From: Gastranaerophilus sp944325835
Lineage (GTDB): Bacteria > Cyanobacteriota > Vampirovibrionia > Gastranaerophilales > Gastranaerophilaceae
NCBI GenBank assembly: GCA_963931575.1
Contig: OZ007029.1
Coordinates: forward strand, 1,612,001 to 1,676,000
Direction of reading: 5' to 3'
Length of the DNA stretch: 64,000 bases
The translations under genes were made by a program, and so were the position numbers. Below, piece by piece: positions 23,818-31,782 of the stretch. Numbering within the stretch: position 1 is the stretch's first letter; each line of letters starts with the position of its first letter. The notes under the pieces are model-generated. The model was not told the origin of the DNA. It did no database searches and saw nothing but the letters and a program-made list of their open reading frames with translations.

Positions 23818-26395
23818 TATTTTGTCTGCTCCTTGGTTTTGGTGCTTTGCCGAAGAAGAATTGCGCACCGACTGTCAGCGCAAAAATTCCTATTCCGAGT
23901 CCGCCGAATAATTTCATCCACGCTCTTGCGTTATGTTTCTTGCTTGCGTATTTCATTGCCAGATCATCCAGCGACACACCGGTCATCAGGAACTTATATT
24001 TATTCGGAGTGCGTTTGTATTTAGGTTTAATATAGTTTGGATTATCAGGCCCCGGCTTGTCAGGATGCATTTTCATATCCCAGTCCTGAAGAGTTTTGTC
24101 ATCTGTCATGAATGCGCCCGGTCTGATGAAATACCATTCATCACCAAAACATTTAAAGATTTCCTGACGGTATTTATTCAACTTAGCCGAGAGTTCGCTG
24201 CCCAGAATTGTATCAGACTGCGGATGCATAGGATCTTCAAACATCAAACGCATACTGCCCTGATACATGCCGGTATCCAATGTAACATCATGATATGCTT
24301 CGCGTCCTGCTTTATAGTATTTATTAACAATTTTTCCGTTACGGACTTCTATATTTGATGTATCAGCATAATTCGGGAACTGATTGCCATCGAACCGGAA
24401 CTTAACCGCAAAATCAGCACGGTGCGCAAACAGAGTATTGCGTTTTGAAAGTTCTGCAACTTCTTCCTGAACTTCGCGGCAGAAACCCTGACCCAATAAC
24501 CCGTTAACATTTGTCAATGTGGCAAGTCTACGGTGCATATCCAGAGAATTTATGAGTCTGTACAAGGTACTCTTTATACCCAAAAGTCTGTTTCTTGCAA
24601 AAGCTTTTAAAACAGCTTTTTCTGAATTTGCTTTGCCGCCGGCAAGAGCGTGTGCTGTTTCTTCAAATCCCATTTCTGATAACTTTCTTGCCGTAGGATT
24701 TAATACGCGGCTTATCGTCTGTTCAAAGAAGGTAACATTTCCTTTTTCAGAAATAATTCCTTCAAATTCGTCCATACGTTTGGCAATTTCAGCGAGTTTG
24801 CCCATTACTGTTTCAAATTCAACCTTGTCTGAGGCAATTCTGTCCATTGAGGAACGTACAACCTCATGCATCTTATCTCTATTGCCTCTTGCTTTATTCA
24901 GATCTTTCCAAGGAATATTTAACGCCTTAAATATATCTTCCTGAGCCTTATTCCAAACATTGGCAAGTTTTGTTTCTTCCGCTGCCGAAAGTTCTTTGAA
25001 CAGGTAATCCTTAACAACATTAATTTTGTTATCTACAGTTAATAATTCTTTTGCAAGAGTTCTCAAGACTTCTTGAAGCTTGCCATCAAGCTTAACCGCA
25101 GGACGTATAACATGGAATCTGCCTACGCTGCTTTTGGAAGTAATTGTATTATTCAACGCAACCAAAACTTTTTCCTTTGGAAAACGTTCATCTTCCAGTA
25201 ATACCGAATTATATTTATCAAGTTTTTGAAGAATCTTCCTGCTTATCAACGTGTTCAATTTGACAAAGTCAGCCTTATTCAAATCACGCTCAACAAATCC
25301 GCCCTCACTCAGCCAGCTGCCCAGTTCTTCTATATTTGGCATAACCGCTTTAAAGACAGATGATTCTTTACCCAATTTTTTGGAAAGCTTTTTACTTAAA
25401 ATGTCAAGAATTTTATTTGCATCCTGCGGTTCTAAAGCAGTCTTATCACTTGTTAATAAGGATTTCAAATCGGATTGCAATTTAGCATTAACCATTGGAT
25501 TTGCATCATAAGAGATAAGATCACAAATTTGATTTAACAATTCTCTGCTGACCGGCTTTTCTTTGTTCAGTTCAAGCAAAGCATCCAGACGTTTATATAT
25601 ATCGGAATGTTCTGCATCATACGGTGTATCCAGAGCTTTAGATAAAATCTTCTTATTTTGTTCGCTTCTAATATGCCCGCAAAGATTTTTAACCGGTTGT
25701 TCAAGCTGGTTACAAATCAAAGCACTCATAATAGGTACTGCGAAACCGGCAGACAGCATCCACAACGTATTATCCTGTGTCGCAATTTGTTTCATCCGGT
25801 TCTGGATATAATCGCGGCGGTTATTCATATCCCGCGGAACGCCCATATAATCGCCGATTTTATAAATCTGTTGCTCACTGTACAAATCCCACGGAATATA
25901 CTGCGGATCGTTGAAGAACAATTTTTCTCTGTCCATGCTGTCTTTATAATGCTGGCGGACATTAAACCCGTGGATTAATTTTGTCGGCAATTGAATAGCT
26001 ACAGCAGGCCAGATAGCCATTGAAGCAAGGAAAGAGCCGATTCCGACAAATTCCATTATTTTAGAAGATGCCGTCACTTTTCTTGTTGTAAGATAAGTTG
26101 CTAACGCTGCACCGCCCGTCACAAGACCAATATTATTAAGTTTGCCTAATTCATGGTCATTTGCGGTTCCGTCTATGCCTTTTTTCAACGCCTTCATATC
26201 GTACGCAAACCCGTCAATCATGTGTTTTGGCGCGTTAAAAATATTTGTATGGACAAGATGTCCTTCCGGCGGAAGCGGCTTGATTAAATCATCCCGCAAA
26301 GCATACGGATTTTCCCTCTCCTGCGGCTGTTCCCGCAGGGTAGGGAAGAAACCTTTATATGATAATGTACTATTTTTAATTTTATCTATATTCAT
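23810..26395 (-). CDS. Large membrane-associated protein of unknown function
   Basis: This 861-residue protein is not one I recognise. It starts MNIDKIKNSTLSYKGFFPTL, a form of the shared N-terminal patch. Two hydrophobic segments lie near residues 80-125 (VTGGAALATYLTT, IGSFLASMAIWPAVAIQL) and one near 210. A long charged helical middle with possible coiled coil spans about 230-600, and a final membrane helix (LFGGLGIGIFALTVGAQFFFG) is followed by a basic tail. The ATG overlaps the upstream stop as TAATG with GAGG seven bases upstream. A GTG two codons earlier is less likely. It is the middle gene of a three-gene operon with the 343-residue membrane protein and the GH13 enzyme, which suggests one joint function at the membrane. 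Confidence 0.7.
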   Translation of the reverse strand: MNIDKIKNSTLSYKGFFPTLREQPQERENPYALRDDLIKPLPPEGHLVHTNIFNAPKHMIDGFAYDMKALKKGIDGTANDHELGKLNNIGLVTGGAALATYLTTRKVTASSKIMEFVGIGSFLASMAIWPAVAIQLPTKLIHGFNVRQHYKDSMDREKLFFNDPQYIPWDLYSEQQIYKIGDYMGVPRDMNNRRDYIQNRMKQIATQDNTLWMLSAGFAVPIMSALICNQLEQPVKNLCGHIRSEQNKKILSKALDTPYDAEHSDIYKRLDALLELNKEKPVSRELLNQICDLISYDANPMVNAKLQSDLKSLLTSDKTALEPQDANKILDILSKKLSKKLGKESSVFKAVMPNIEELGSWLSEGGFVERDLNKADFVKLNTLISRKILQKLDKYNSVLLEDERFPKEKVLVALNNTITSKSSVGRFHVIRPAVKLDGKLQEVLRTLAKELLTVDNKINVVKDYLFKELSAAEETKLANVWNKAQEDIFKALNIPWKDLNKARGNRDKMHEVVRSSMDRIASDKVEFETVMGKLAEIAKRMDEFEGIISEKGNVTFFEQTISRVLNPTARKLSEMGFEETAHALAGGKANSEKAVLKAFARNRLLGIKSTLYRLINSLDMHRRLATLTNVNGLLGQGFCREVQEEVAELSKRNTLFAHRADFAVKFRFDGNQFPNYADTSNIEVRNGKIVNKYYKAGREAYHDVTLDTGMYQGSMRLMFEDPMHPQSDTILGSELSAKLNKYRQEIFKCFGDEWYFIRPGAFMTDDKTLQDWDMKMHPDKPGPDNPNYIKPKYKRTPNKYKFLMTGVSLDDLAMKYASKKHNARAWMKLFGGLGIGIFALTVGAQFFFGKAPKPRSRQNND

Positions 26396-27426
26396 TAGCA
26401 CACCTCATACTTTTCTGACGGAATAATTACATCGGACGCATCCAATTTATCCGGCTTTTTAGAATAATTCATTACATTTAAAACGCCCAGAGTCGTTGCA
26501 AGAGCAGAAATTCCAAGCATTATCTTGCCGCTGTGTTTCTTAATTCCGTGCCCTTCACCTTTATAGAAGAGTTTAGCGCTTTCTTTTGCAGCGGTTCCGA
26601 ATGAAGAAATCGTCTGTTTAAACTTTTCTTTTTGCCAGAATTTCAAAGTCGCGTTTTTCATAAACCCTTCCCACGGTTTTTGCATTGCAAAACCAACAGC
26701 AGTTGCTGCCCACAGGTACGATGAAATTGTCTTAGCCATATTCGACTTAACTACAATTTCTCTGATAAGCGGTTTTACATCCTGATCAGAGTCATTCAAA
26801 TCTTCGCCAAGTCCTAACTTTTTAGCTACTTTATCATAGTATTTGTTGCGGATTTCTCCTTTTTCATCGTCCCCGTAAAGTAAATCCCAGCGCGGGAATT
26901 CAACACTCTCAAAAACCTTGTGATATTCAATGCTTACAACATCTGTATCGTTAATGTCATCCGGCAGCTCATAATTAACTTTTGCATAAGGGAGTTCTGT
27001 ATCTACGCCGGTTATATACTGTACCGGTTTGGTTACGAAACTTTTAGAAATATTTTTCGCGAGTCCGAAAAATACAACGCCAAGAGCGAGTTTTTTGCCG
27101 ACAACCGCAGCTTTACTTTTATCAAAATGGGAATAATATTTATTTGCGAGGTTGAAAACACCCATCAACATTGCGCTGCCGGCAACATAAGGAATCATTC
27201 CCATTGTTAAAAATTCATAAAAATTCGAGTTTCTGTTGCCCGTAATACCTTTTGCCGGATAAATTGTAAGTGCATTTGTAAATTTATCAAATCCTATACG
27301 TGTTCGTGTAATAATATTATTTTTAAGTAAAGTGTCGTGGGAATAGTCAAGTTTTTTCTCCTGTTTACTCGACGACGCAAATGATAAATTTTTATTATTT
27401 ATGTCATTCCCTATCGGTGATATCAT
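26395..27426 (-). CDS. Membrane protein of unknown function with Asn/Phe N-terminal motif
   Basis: This 343-residue protein begins MISPIGNDINNKNLSFASSSK, which fits the shared N-terminal patch. It has hydrophobic segments near residues 72-95 (FLTMGMIPYVAGSAMLMGVF), 115-130 (LALGVVFFGLA), 235-250 and 305-325 (IMLGISALATTLGVLNVM). The soluble part between them is charged. It is the first gene of the operon with the 861-residue protein and the GH13 enzyme, coupled by TAATG. No known domain is visible. No clear ribosome site is seen upstream. Confidence 0.68.
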   Translation of the reverse strand: MISPIGNDINNKNLSFASSSKQEKKLDYSHDTLLKNNIITRTRIGFDKFTNALTIYPAKGITGNRNSNFYEFLTMGMIPYVAGSAMLMGVFNLANKYYSHFDKSKAAVVGKKLALGVVFFGLAKNISKSFVTKPVQYITGVDTELPYAKVNYELPDDINDTDVVSIEYHKVFESVEFPRWDLLYGDDEKGEIRNKYYDKVAKKLGLGEDLNDSDQDVKPLIREIVVKSNMAKTISSYLWAATAVGFAMQKPWEGFMKNATLKFWQKEKFKQTISSFGTAAKESAKLFYKGEGHGIKKHSGKIMLGISALATTLGVLNVMNYSKKPDKLDASDVIIPSEKYEVC

Positions 27427-27530
27427 TTAAAATAATTCCCCACACTCACAAATGCCATGGTTCTAACAATTATGAATACATTTTTTTGTTAGTGAGCAGT
27501 ATACAATTTAACATTTTTTTACAAAGGGCA

Positions 27531-28373
27531 TTAACGATTCATATAAAAGAAAACGCTGGTGAAAATCCCTATGATTATACAGTAGATGCCGAAAATATTA
27601 AGTGAGAATTTTGATACAAATTTCAAAAAATATTTTATGCAGAGGTATCCGACTAATCCTGAAACAACTGTACCAACAATTATTTCAAACCAATTGTAAC
27701 TTAAAAGTTCTGATAAATCAAGCTTTACTATAGGATAAACCATAGAAGCCCCGAGGATAATCGGTATACTGAGCAGAAATGAAAATCTTGCAGCAGTAGT
27801 TCTGTCAAGCCCGCAAAAAAGACCCGTTGCAATTGTAAGACCTGAACGCGAAAGCCCCGGCAGAGCTGCCAGCCCCTGTGCTATTGACATAAAAACCGCC
27901 GTTTTCCCGTCAACTTCGTGTTTTTGCGGAGCTTTTTTAGATAAATATTCACTCAAGAATAGAATTCCGCCGGTAATCAGCAAAAGCAATCCGACAACAA
28001 ACGGCAGAAATACCAGTTGTTCTGCGAATTCGTGCAACGGATATGCGATTAAAACAGTTATAATTGTACCGAAAAGAATAAAAAATCCGACTTTTGCGTT
28101 TATATCAGAATAATCACGGGTTTTCAAAGCCTTCCACATAGCTTTTAGAATTATCCGGATATCTTTCCGGAAAAAAATCAAAACCGCAATAAGCGTTCCC
28201 AGATGCAGCATTATATCGAAAAATATTTCCTGTGAAGATTGATCGGCAATTTCAATGCCCTTAAAAACCTTGTAGAAATTTGAAGTAAAAACAAGGTGCG
28301 CAGAACTCGAAATCGGCAAAAACTCACTCAATCCCTGAACTATTCCCATTAAAATCGCCTGAATTAAATTCAT
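27531..28373 (-). CDS. uppP: Undecaprenyl-diphosphatase
   Basis: This 280-residue integral membrane enzyme removes a phosphate from undecaprenyl diphosphate so that the carrier can be reused for peptidoglycan and O-antigen. Its signatures are GIVQGLSEFLPISSSAHLVF (Glu and Ser/His of the active site) and GLAALPGLSRSGLTIATGLF (the PGxSRSG motif with the catalytic Arg), plus about eight helices. I start at 28373, where GGAG lies 5 bases upstream. The ORF extends 34 codons further upstream only because the 87-bp palindrome there has no stop in that frame. It is the last gene of the kdsC-queD-uppP unit. Confidence 0.93.
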   Translation of the reverse strand: MNLIQAILMGIVQGLSEFLPISSSAHLVFTSNFYKVFKGIEIADQSSQEIFFDIMLHLGTLIAVLIFFRKDIRIILKAMWKALKTRDYSDINAKVGFFILFGTIITVLIAYPLHEFAEQLVFLPFVVGLLLLITGGILFLSEYLSKKAPQKHEVDGKTAVFMSIAQGLAALPGLSRSGLTIATGLFCGLDRTTAARFSFLLSIPIILGASMVYPIVKLDLSELLSYNWFEIIVGTVVSGLVGYLCIKYFLKFVSKFSLNIFGIYCIIIGIFTSVFFYMNR

Positions 28374-28387
28374 CCTATCTCCATTCC

Positions 28388-28474
28388 TGTCATGCTGAAC
28401 TTGTTTCAGCATCTGTCCTGCGTTGAGTTCTACCCATATCGTTTGACAGATCCCGAAACGAGTTCGGGATGACA
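28388..28474. repeat. 87-bp palindromic element, copy 2
   Basis: It begins TGTCATGCTGAACTTG and ends AGTTCGGGATGACA. Hairpin 1 is GCTGAA-CTTGT-TTCAGC and hairpin 2 is CCCGAA-ACGAG-TTCGGG. It lies between queD and uppP, 14 bases before the uppP ATG, so it should be in the mRNA. It is nearly identical at both ends to copy 3 (62840-62926). The central 27 bp are unrelated. Confidence 0.85.
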
Positions 28475-28490
28475 TTTTATTATTAACTTT

Positions 28491-28850
28491 CTAACTCTCA
28501 TAATACGACGCGCAAGATGACTGGGTTTCCCACACTGAAACCTTACTTATTAAAACAATTTTCTCTTTTAACTTGTAATAAATAAACCTTGCAATCATTT
28601 CGCTTGAAGGACTTTCACCTTTAAATTCCGGAAGTTCATTGATATCAACGTGATCCAGATATTCCAGAACCGCATTGAGTTCTTTTTTCAGAACTTTGTA
28701 GTCAATCAAAATATTGCTTTTATCAAGTTCTTCACCCTGTGCGTAAGCTTCTACCATCCAGTTGTGGCCGTGCTGGTTTTCACAAGCGCCTGAATAATTT
28801 AACAAATGATGTGCGGCAGAAAAAAATGCCTGCGTCTTTATTTCAAACAT
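28491..28850 (-). CDS. queD: 6-carboxytetrahydropterin synthase / QueD family
   Basis: This 119-residue T-fold enzyme is of the 6-pyruvoyltetrahydropterin synthase family. The zinc ligands are in FSAAHHLLNY and the CENQHGHNW patch (C-x3-HGH), and a catalytic Glu is in the C-terminal VWETQSSCASY. QueD acts in queuosine/7-deazaguanine synthesis. A pterin role cannot be excluded. The ATG at 28850 has AAGGAG 8 bases upstream. It starts directly after the KdsC-like gene. Confidence 0.85.
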   Translation of the reverse strand: MFEIKTQAFFSAAHHLLNYSGACENQHGHNWMVEAYAQGEELDKSNILIDYKVLKKELNAVLEYLDHVDINELPEFKGESPSSEMIARFIYYKLKEKIVLISKVSVWETQSSCASYYES

Positions 28851-28851
28851 A

Positions 28852-29394
28852 CTAACAACTCCTTTTGCCTTCTGCAACTGTTCTGATTTTTTCTATGCCC
28901 TGCGCATCCAGAATAAAATCGCAAAGCTCTCTGACAGCCCCGCGGCCGCCGTTTTTAGAAGAAATAAAATGCGCACTTTCCAGAACCTCTTCAACAGCAT
29001 CTGCCGGACAGCAGGCAAGACCGACTTTTTCCAGAATGCACAAATCAGGCAAATCATCACCCATATATGATACATTTTCAAAAGTCAAATTGTATTTTGC
29101 CATAATCTCTTCAAGCGCCGGAAGCTTATATTTTTGCCCCTGATAAATTTCAGTAATATTCAAATTTTCCGCGCGGTGCTTTACCGTTCCGTTGTTGCGC
29201 GCCGTAATTATTGCGGTTACAAAACCGGATTGCGCCATTCGAACAAGCCCGTGCCCGTCTTTCACGTTAAAAGTTTTATACTCAACGCCGTTTTCATCGT
29301 ATGTTACGCTGCCGTCAGTCATAACCCCGTCAACATCAAACGCCATTATCTTAATCTTTTTAGCCTTTTCTATCAATTCTTCTTTTGAAAGCAT
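28852..29394 (-). CDS. kdsC: KdsC-type HAD phosphatase (3-deoxy-manno-octulosonate 8-phosphate phosphatase-like)
   Basis: This 180-residue cap-less HAD enzyme has motif I as FDVDGVMTDG, motif II as TARNNGTVKHRA, and motifs III/IV in IYQGQKYK and YMGDDLPDL. The C-terminal GRGAVRELCDFIL is the segment that closes over the neighbouring active site in KdsC tetramers. KdsC makes free Kdo for lipopolysaccharide. Neighbouring uppP and the O-antigen type operon support an LPS-bearing envelope. The ATG at 29394 follows GAGGAG. Related phosphatases for other 2-keto sugars cannot be excluded. Confidence 0.85.
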   Translation of the reverse strand: MLSKEELIEKAKKIKIMAFDVDGVMTDGSVTYDENGVEYKTFNVKDGHGLVRMAQSGFVTAIITARNNGTVKHRAENLNITEIYQGQKYKLPALEEIMAKYNLTFENVSYMGDDLPDLCILEKVGLACCPADAVEEVLESAHFISSKNGGRGAVRELCDFILDAQGIEKIRTVAEGKRSC

Positions 29395-29495
29395 AATAAC
29401 TCTCCTCTTCACTTATTATATAACAAATATCCTATAAATATACTATTTATAATAAAACTTTTTAATTTTCTTATGAAAAGACCGAAGATAAAGTT

Positions 29496-29744
29496 ATGAA
29501 ACAAACAGAAACGCAAAAATTTGTGAATAGGATTAAGAGAAGAATAAACTGCTCGGATTGCCCGCGCCTTGATTTGAATTTAAGCGAATTTTCATTAATC
29601 GAAGCGGCAAAAGTTCTGACACTTGCCTCGGCCTATCATTTTAACAAATACCCGAAAGGGAAATTAAAATGTCAGGTTCGCGACCTGCAAATGAAAAAAG
29701 TTCTGTCAGGGTTTAATTTAAGAAATTTAGAGTTGGTATATTAA
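29496..29744 (+). CDS. Small conserved-looking protein of unknown function
   Basis: This 82-residue ORF is charged and helical. It has a CSDCPRLDLNLSEFSLIEAAK segment with two Cys and a basic C-terminal part (QVRDLQMKKVLSGFNLRNLEL). No membrane segment or known motif is seen. Ribosome site is weak. It lies alone between the kdsC unit and the convergent pilin 2 gene, and a strong hairpin terminator follows 5 bp after the stop, which supports a real transcription unit. Confidence 0.55.
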   Translation: MKQTETQKFVNRIKRRINCSDCPRLDLNLSEFSLIEAAKVLTLASAYHFNKYPKGKLKCQVRDLQMKKVLSGFNLRNLELVY

Positions 29745-29748
29745 GAAG

Positions 29749-29777
29749 GGCGCCAGCAGGGCTGGCGCCTTTATTTT
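29749..29777. terminator. Bidirectional terminator between convergent genes
   Basis: GGCGCCAGC-AGG-GCTGGCGCC is a perfect 9-bp stem. It is followed by TTTATTTT on the plus strand and preceded by an A-poor region. The stop of pilin 2 overlaps its right end. Confidence 0.8.
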
Positions 29778-30952
29778 ATCGTTTAATACATCTGACCTTA
29801 TTAGTATAAGTTCTTGTACAACCGGAAGTATGCCCGTTAGCAATATCGACATACTTAGCATATAATGAATTACCAATCGCCGTCAACTGTGCTGACCAAT
29901 AAACCCCTGACGTCATGCCTACAAGTTCACGGTTGATAAATATTGAAAACAATTCATACATATTAGGCAGCCTGCTTTCACTATCCATAGTTTTACACTG
30001 GCTTGAAGCATCAAACTGGTTAACAGTACTTGCGTCACGCACAAGCGGCATTGGCGCTACAACAATCGGGTCAATGGATTTCAGTGCTGTAATAAATCCA
30101 ATATCTTTACCGACAGTGTTCGGGCCTTTTGTACCGTTCAAGTCATACACGAAATTTGCACATGTAACATGCTGGGCATGTTGTATAATGCCTGAAGGGA
30201 GGTCCGTCATACAATTCGGGTTATAAAAAACCGCGATACTTTCGCCATTTGCGGTTTCAAACGCAGCAGCTTTTGTATCAAGCTGGGAATAAGAGTGAAT
30301 TTGGCCGGTACCATTGTAGTTTGACCAGGCGGCACTGATGATTGCACTGTTCAAGCCGCCCATACTTGTTGGAAAAGAACTTATTGTATCTCCCTTTAAA
30401 GTAGTAATTTTATCCGGAATACCACAATCCGCCAGATGTTCATAGTCACAAATATTGTTAATTTTAAGAACTTTAGCCAAGCCGTTGGTTACAAAGGTTT
30501 CGGCGGCAGTATCAACAGCATCATCTGCACCGGCAGAACTTTCTTCGGTCAGTGTTCCGTAACCGTTCAAAGAAGGCATCAGAGCTATCGCCTGACTAAA
30601 CCGTGCATAAAGAGCTTTTCTCTGTGTGTTCCATGTGCGCTCGTTAATGTTTCCTGTCAAACTTGGTAACGTTATCGCCGCCACCACGCCGATTATAGTG
30701 AGGGATAGCAGGATTTCCGCCATCGTGAATGCGCAACGTTGGTTCTCCCGCCTGTCAAATTCTACGCAACGATTATCAATCGTTGCAGAATTTGGACGCT
30801 CCCTCCACTCGCGCTCCAGTCGCAACGGCGGTATCGTCCAGTTGCGCGCCCTGCCCGTTTCGCTCTCGCGAACCGGCGCCGGCGCTTCACATCCGCTAAG
30901 AAGGCTCCCCCCCCCCCCCTGCATAAATCATTACACTTTTAGGTTCTTTCAT
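29776..30952 (-). CDS. Prepilin-like protein 2, leader and pilin frames separated at a G13 tract
   Basis: The leader ORF starts at 30952 (GGAAGGG ribosome site), reads MKEPKSVMIYA into 13 Gs and stops at TAG within 12 bases. The pilin frame is open from the tract onwards and would join the leader at 12 or 15 Gs. A second ATG (30924, directly before the tract, no ribosome site) is already in the pilin frame. Between tract and pilin is a GC-rich cassette of about 170 bp encoding an Arg-rich stretch. The pilin part has CA|FTMAE with Glu5, the hydrophobic helix ending AAITLPSL, NINERTWNTQRKALYARF, several Cys, CANFVYDLNGTKGPNTVG, a SRLPNMYELF segment of the type found in fibre-tip and DUF1566-like domains, and the ending VRCIKR. 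It is likely a surface pilin or pseudopilin. Confidence 0.78.
30907..30919 (-). repeat. Poly-G tract (G13 on minus strand) of pilin 2
   Basis: Thirteen Cs on the plus strand lie in the leader ORF. Frame fusion needs 12 or 15. Confidence 0.8.
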
Positions 30953-30990
30953 TCTTTTACCCTTCCTTTCTTGTTTGATTTTATATAATT

Positions 30991-31019
30991 ATTATGTAAC
31001 ATGTTTCAAATCAAGTCAA
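30991..31019 (-). promoter_or_regulatory. Promoter of pilin-like gene 2
   Basis: TTGACT (31014-31019), a 17-bp spacer and CATAAT (30991-30996) match pilin 1 and pilin 4. The 5' UTR is about 35 bases and ends in AAGAAAGGAAGGGTAAAAGA. Confidence 0.65.
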
Positions 31020-31086
31020 GTACTTGCAAGAAATTGAAAAGTATAATAAAATAAACCCATAAATATACAAAAACAGGAGTTAGAGC

Positions 31087-31464
31087 ATGAAAGAAGTTTA
31101 TAGCAATGAACAAAGACGCTGGTATGATAAAGACCCGATTTTATCCAACGCGGTAAAAACACTGGAGGCTTCAGATGATGAAACTCAAATCCGTATCGCG
31201 TTAAACCTTATTAAAATCATCATTGAACATAATATTGAAGACGGTCAGTGTGAAACAGTTGAAGACATCATCAATGCAGTAGGTTCAGGACTGGAAGACA
31301 CACGCAAAGGCCGCTGGTATGATATTGATTCGACTATCCGCACGGCAATGAATATGCTTCAAAACTGCCCTGCAAGCACACAGAGAGTTATCGCACAGGA
31401 AATGGCGCAATTAGTCGTTCAGTCCATAAAAAAAGACGACATAGAGGACGATTCAGAAGCGTAA
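31087..31464 (+). CDS. Acidic protein with internal duplication, unknown function
   Basis: This 125-residue protein is helical. It has two related repeats of about 60 residues: RRWYDKDPILSNAVKTLE at 10-27 and GRWYDIDSTIRTAMNMLQ at 76-93, each followed by an amphipathic helical segment. The end is acidic (KKDDIEDDSEA). No known domain is recognised. The ribosome site CAGGAG lies 8 bases before the ATG and a TATAAT box about 45 bases upstream. It stands alone and is closed by a hairpin terminator. Confidence 0.68.
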   Translation: MKEVYSNEQRRWYDKDPILSNAVKTLEASDDETQIRIALNLIKIIIEHNIEDGQCETVEDIINAVGSGLEDTRKGRWYDIDSTIRTAMNMLQNCPASTQRVIAQEMAQLVVQSIKKDDIEDDSEA

Positions 31465-31513
31465 TTTGTACACTTAAAAAATCCTAAACTAACCTGTGCG
31501 GCGAAATTTTGGT

Positions 31514-31552
31514 AAAAAATCAACTGGTACAACTTGTGGCGGTTGATTTTTT
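31514..31552. terminator. Terminator between 31087 gene and the small membrane ORF
   Basis: AAAAAATCAAC (31514-31524) and its complement (31542-31552) form an 11-bp stem ending in Ts on both strands, so it can serve both convergent genes. Confidence 0.65.
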
Positions 31553-31553
31553 A

Positions 31554-31649
31554 TTAATGTTCGGTAGTCAATTCTTCCCAGATGCTAGGAACAACTACTA
31601 ACGCCGTGTACACAATAAAACCAAATAGAATTAAGTTGATAGCTTCCAT
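31554..31649 (-). CDS. 31-residue single-pass membrane peptide
   Basis: The reverse strand carries a perfect AAGGAGGA site 5 bases before an ATG at 31649. The 31-residue ORF reads MEAINLILFGFIVYTALVVV followed by PSIWEELTTEH. One hydrophobic helix spans about residues 4-22, with a short acidic C-terminus. Size and layout resemble small subunits or regulators of membrane complexes, but the sequence does not match one I know. It is divergent from mnmE. Confidence 0.55.
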   Translation of the reverse strand: MEAINLILFGFIVYTALVVVPSIWEELTTEH

Positions 31650-31782
31650 AATTATCCTCCTTATGTACGCTTCACAATATTATTATTCCCATGTTTAAAG
31701 TTTTCGTAACAATATCAGAGAAAATATCAAACTAAAGTTGTAGAAACTGGTAAAAAAAACTCTTTTGTGCAATAATTCGCGT

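Noticed and set aside
28374..28475. N-terminal extension of UppP by 34 residues
   Set aside because: The extension is encoded by the 87-bp palindromic element and the family start with a good ribosome site lies at 28373.
30720..30924. Arg-rich leader of pilin 2 as a functional protein domain
   Set aside because: The sequence is a GC-rich cassette with palindromes shared with pilin 3; nothing in it resembles a domain, so it is treated as a DNA module that happens to be open.
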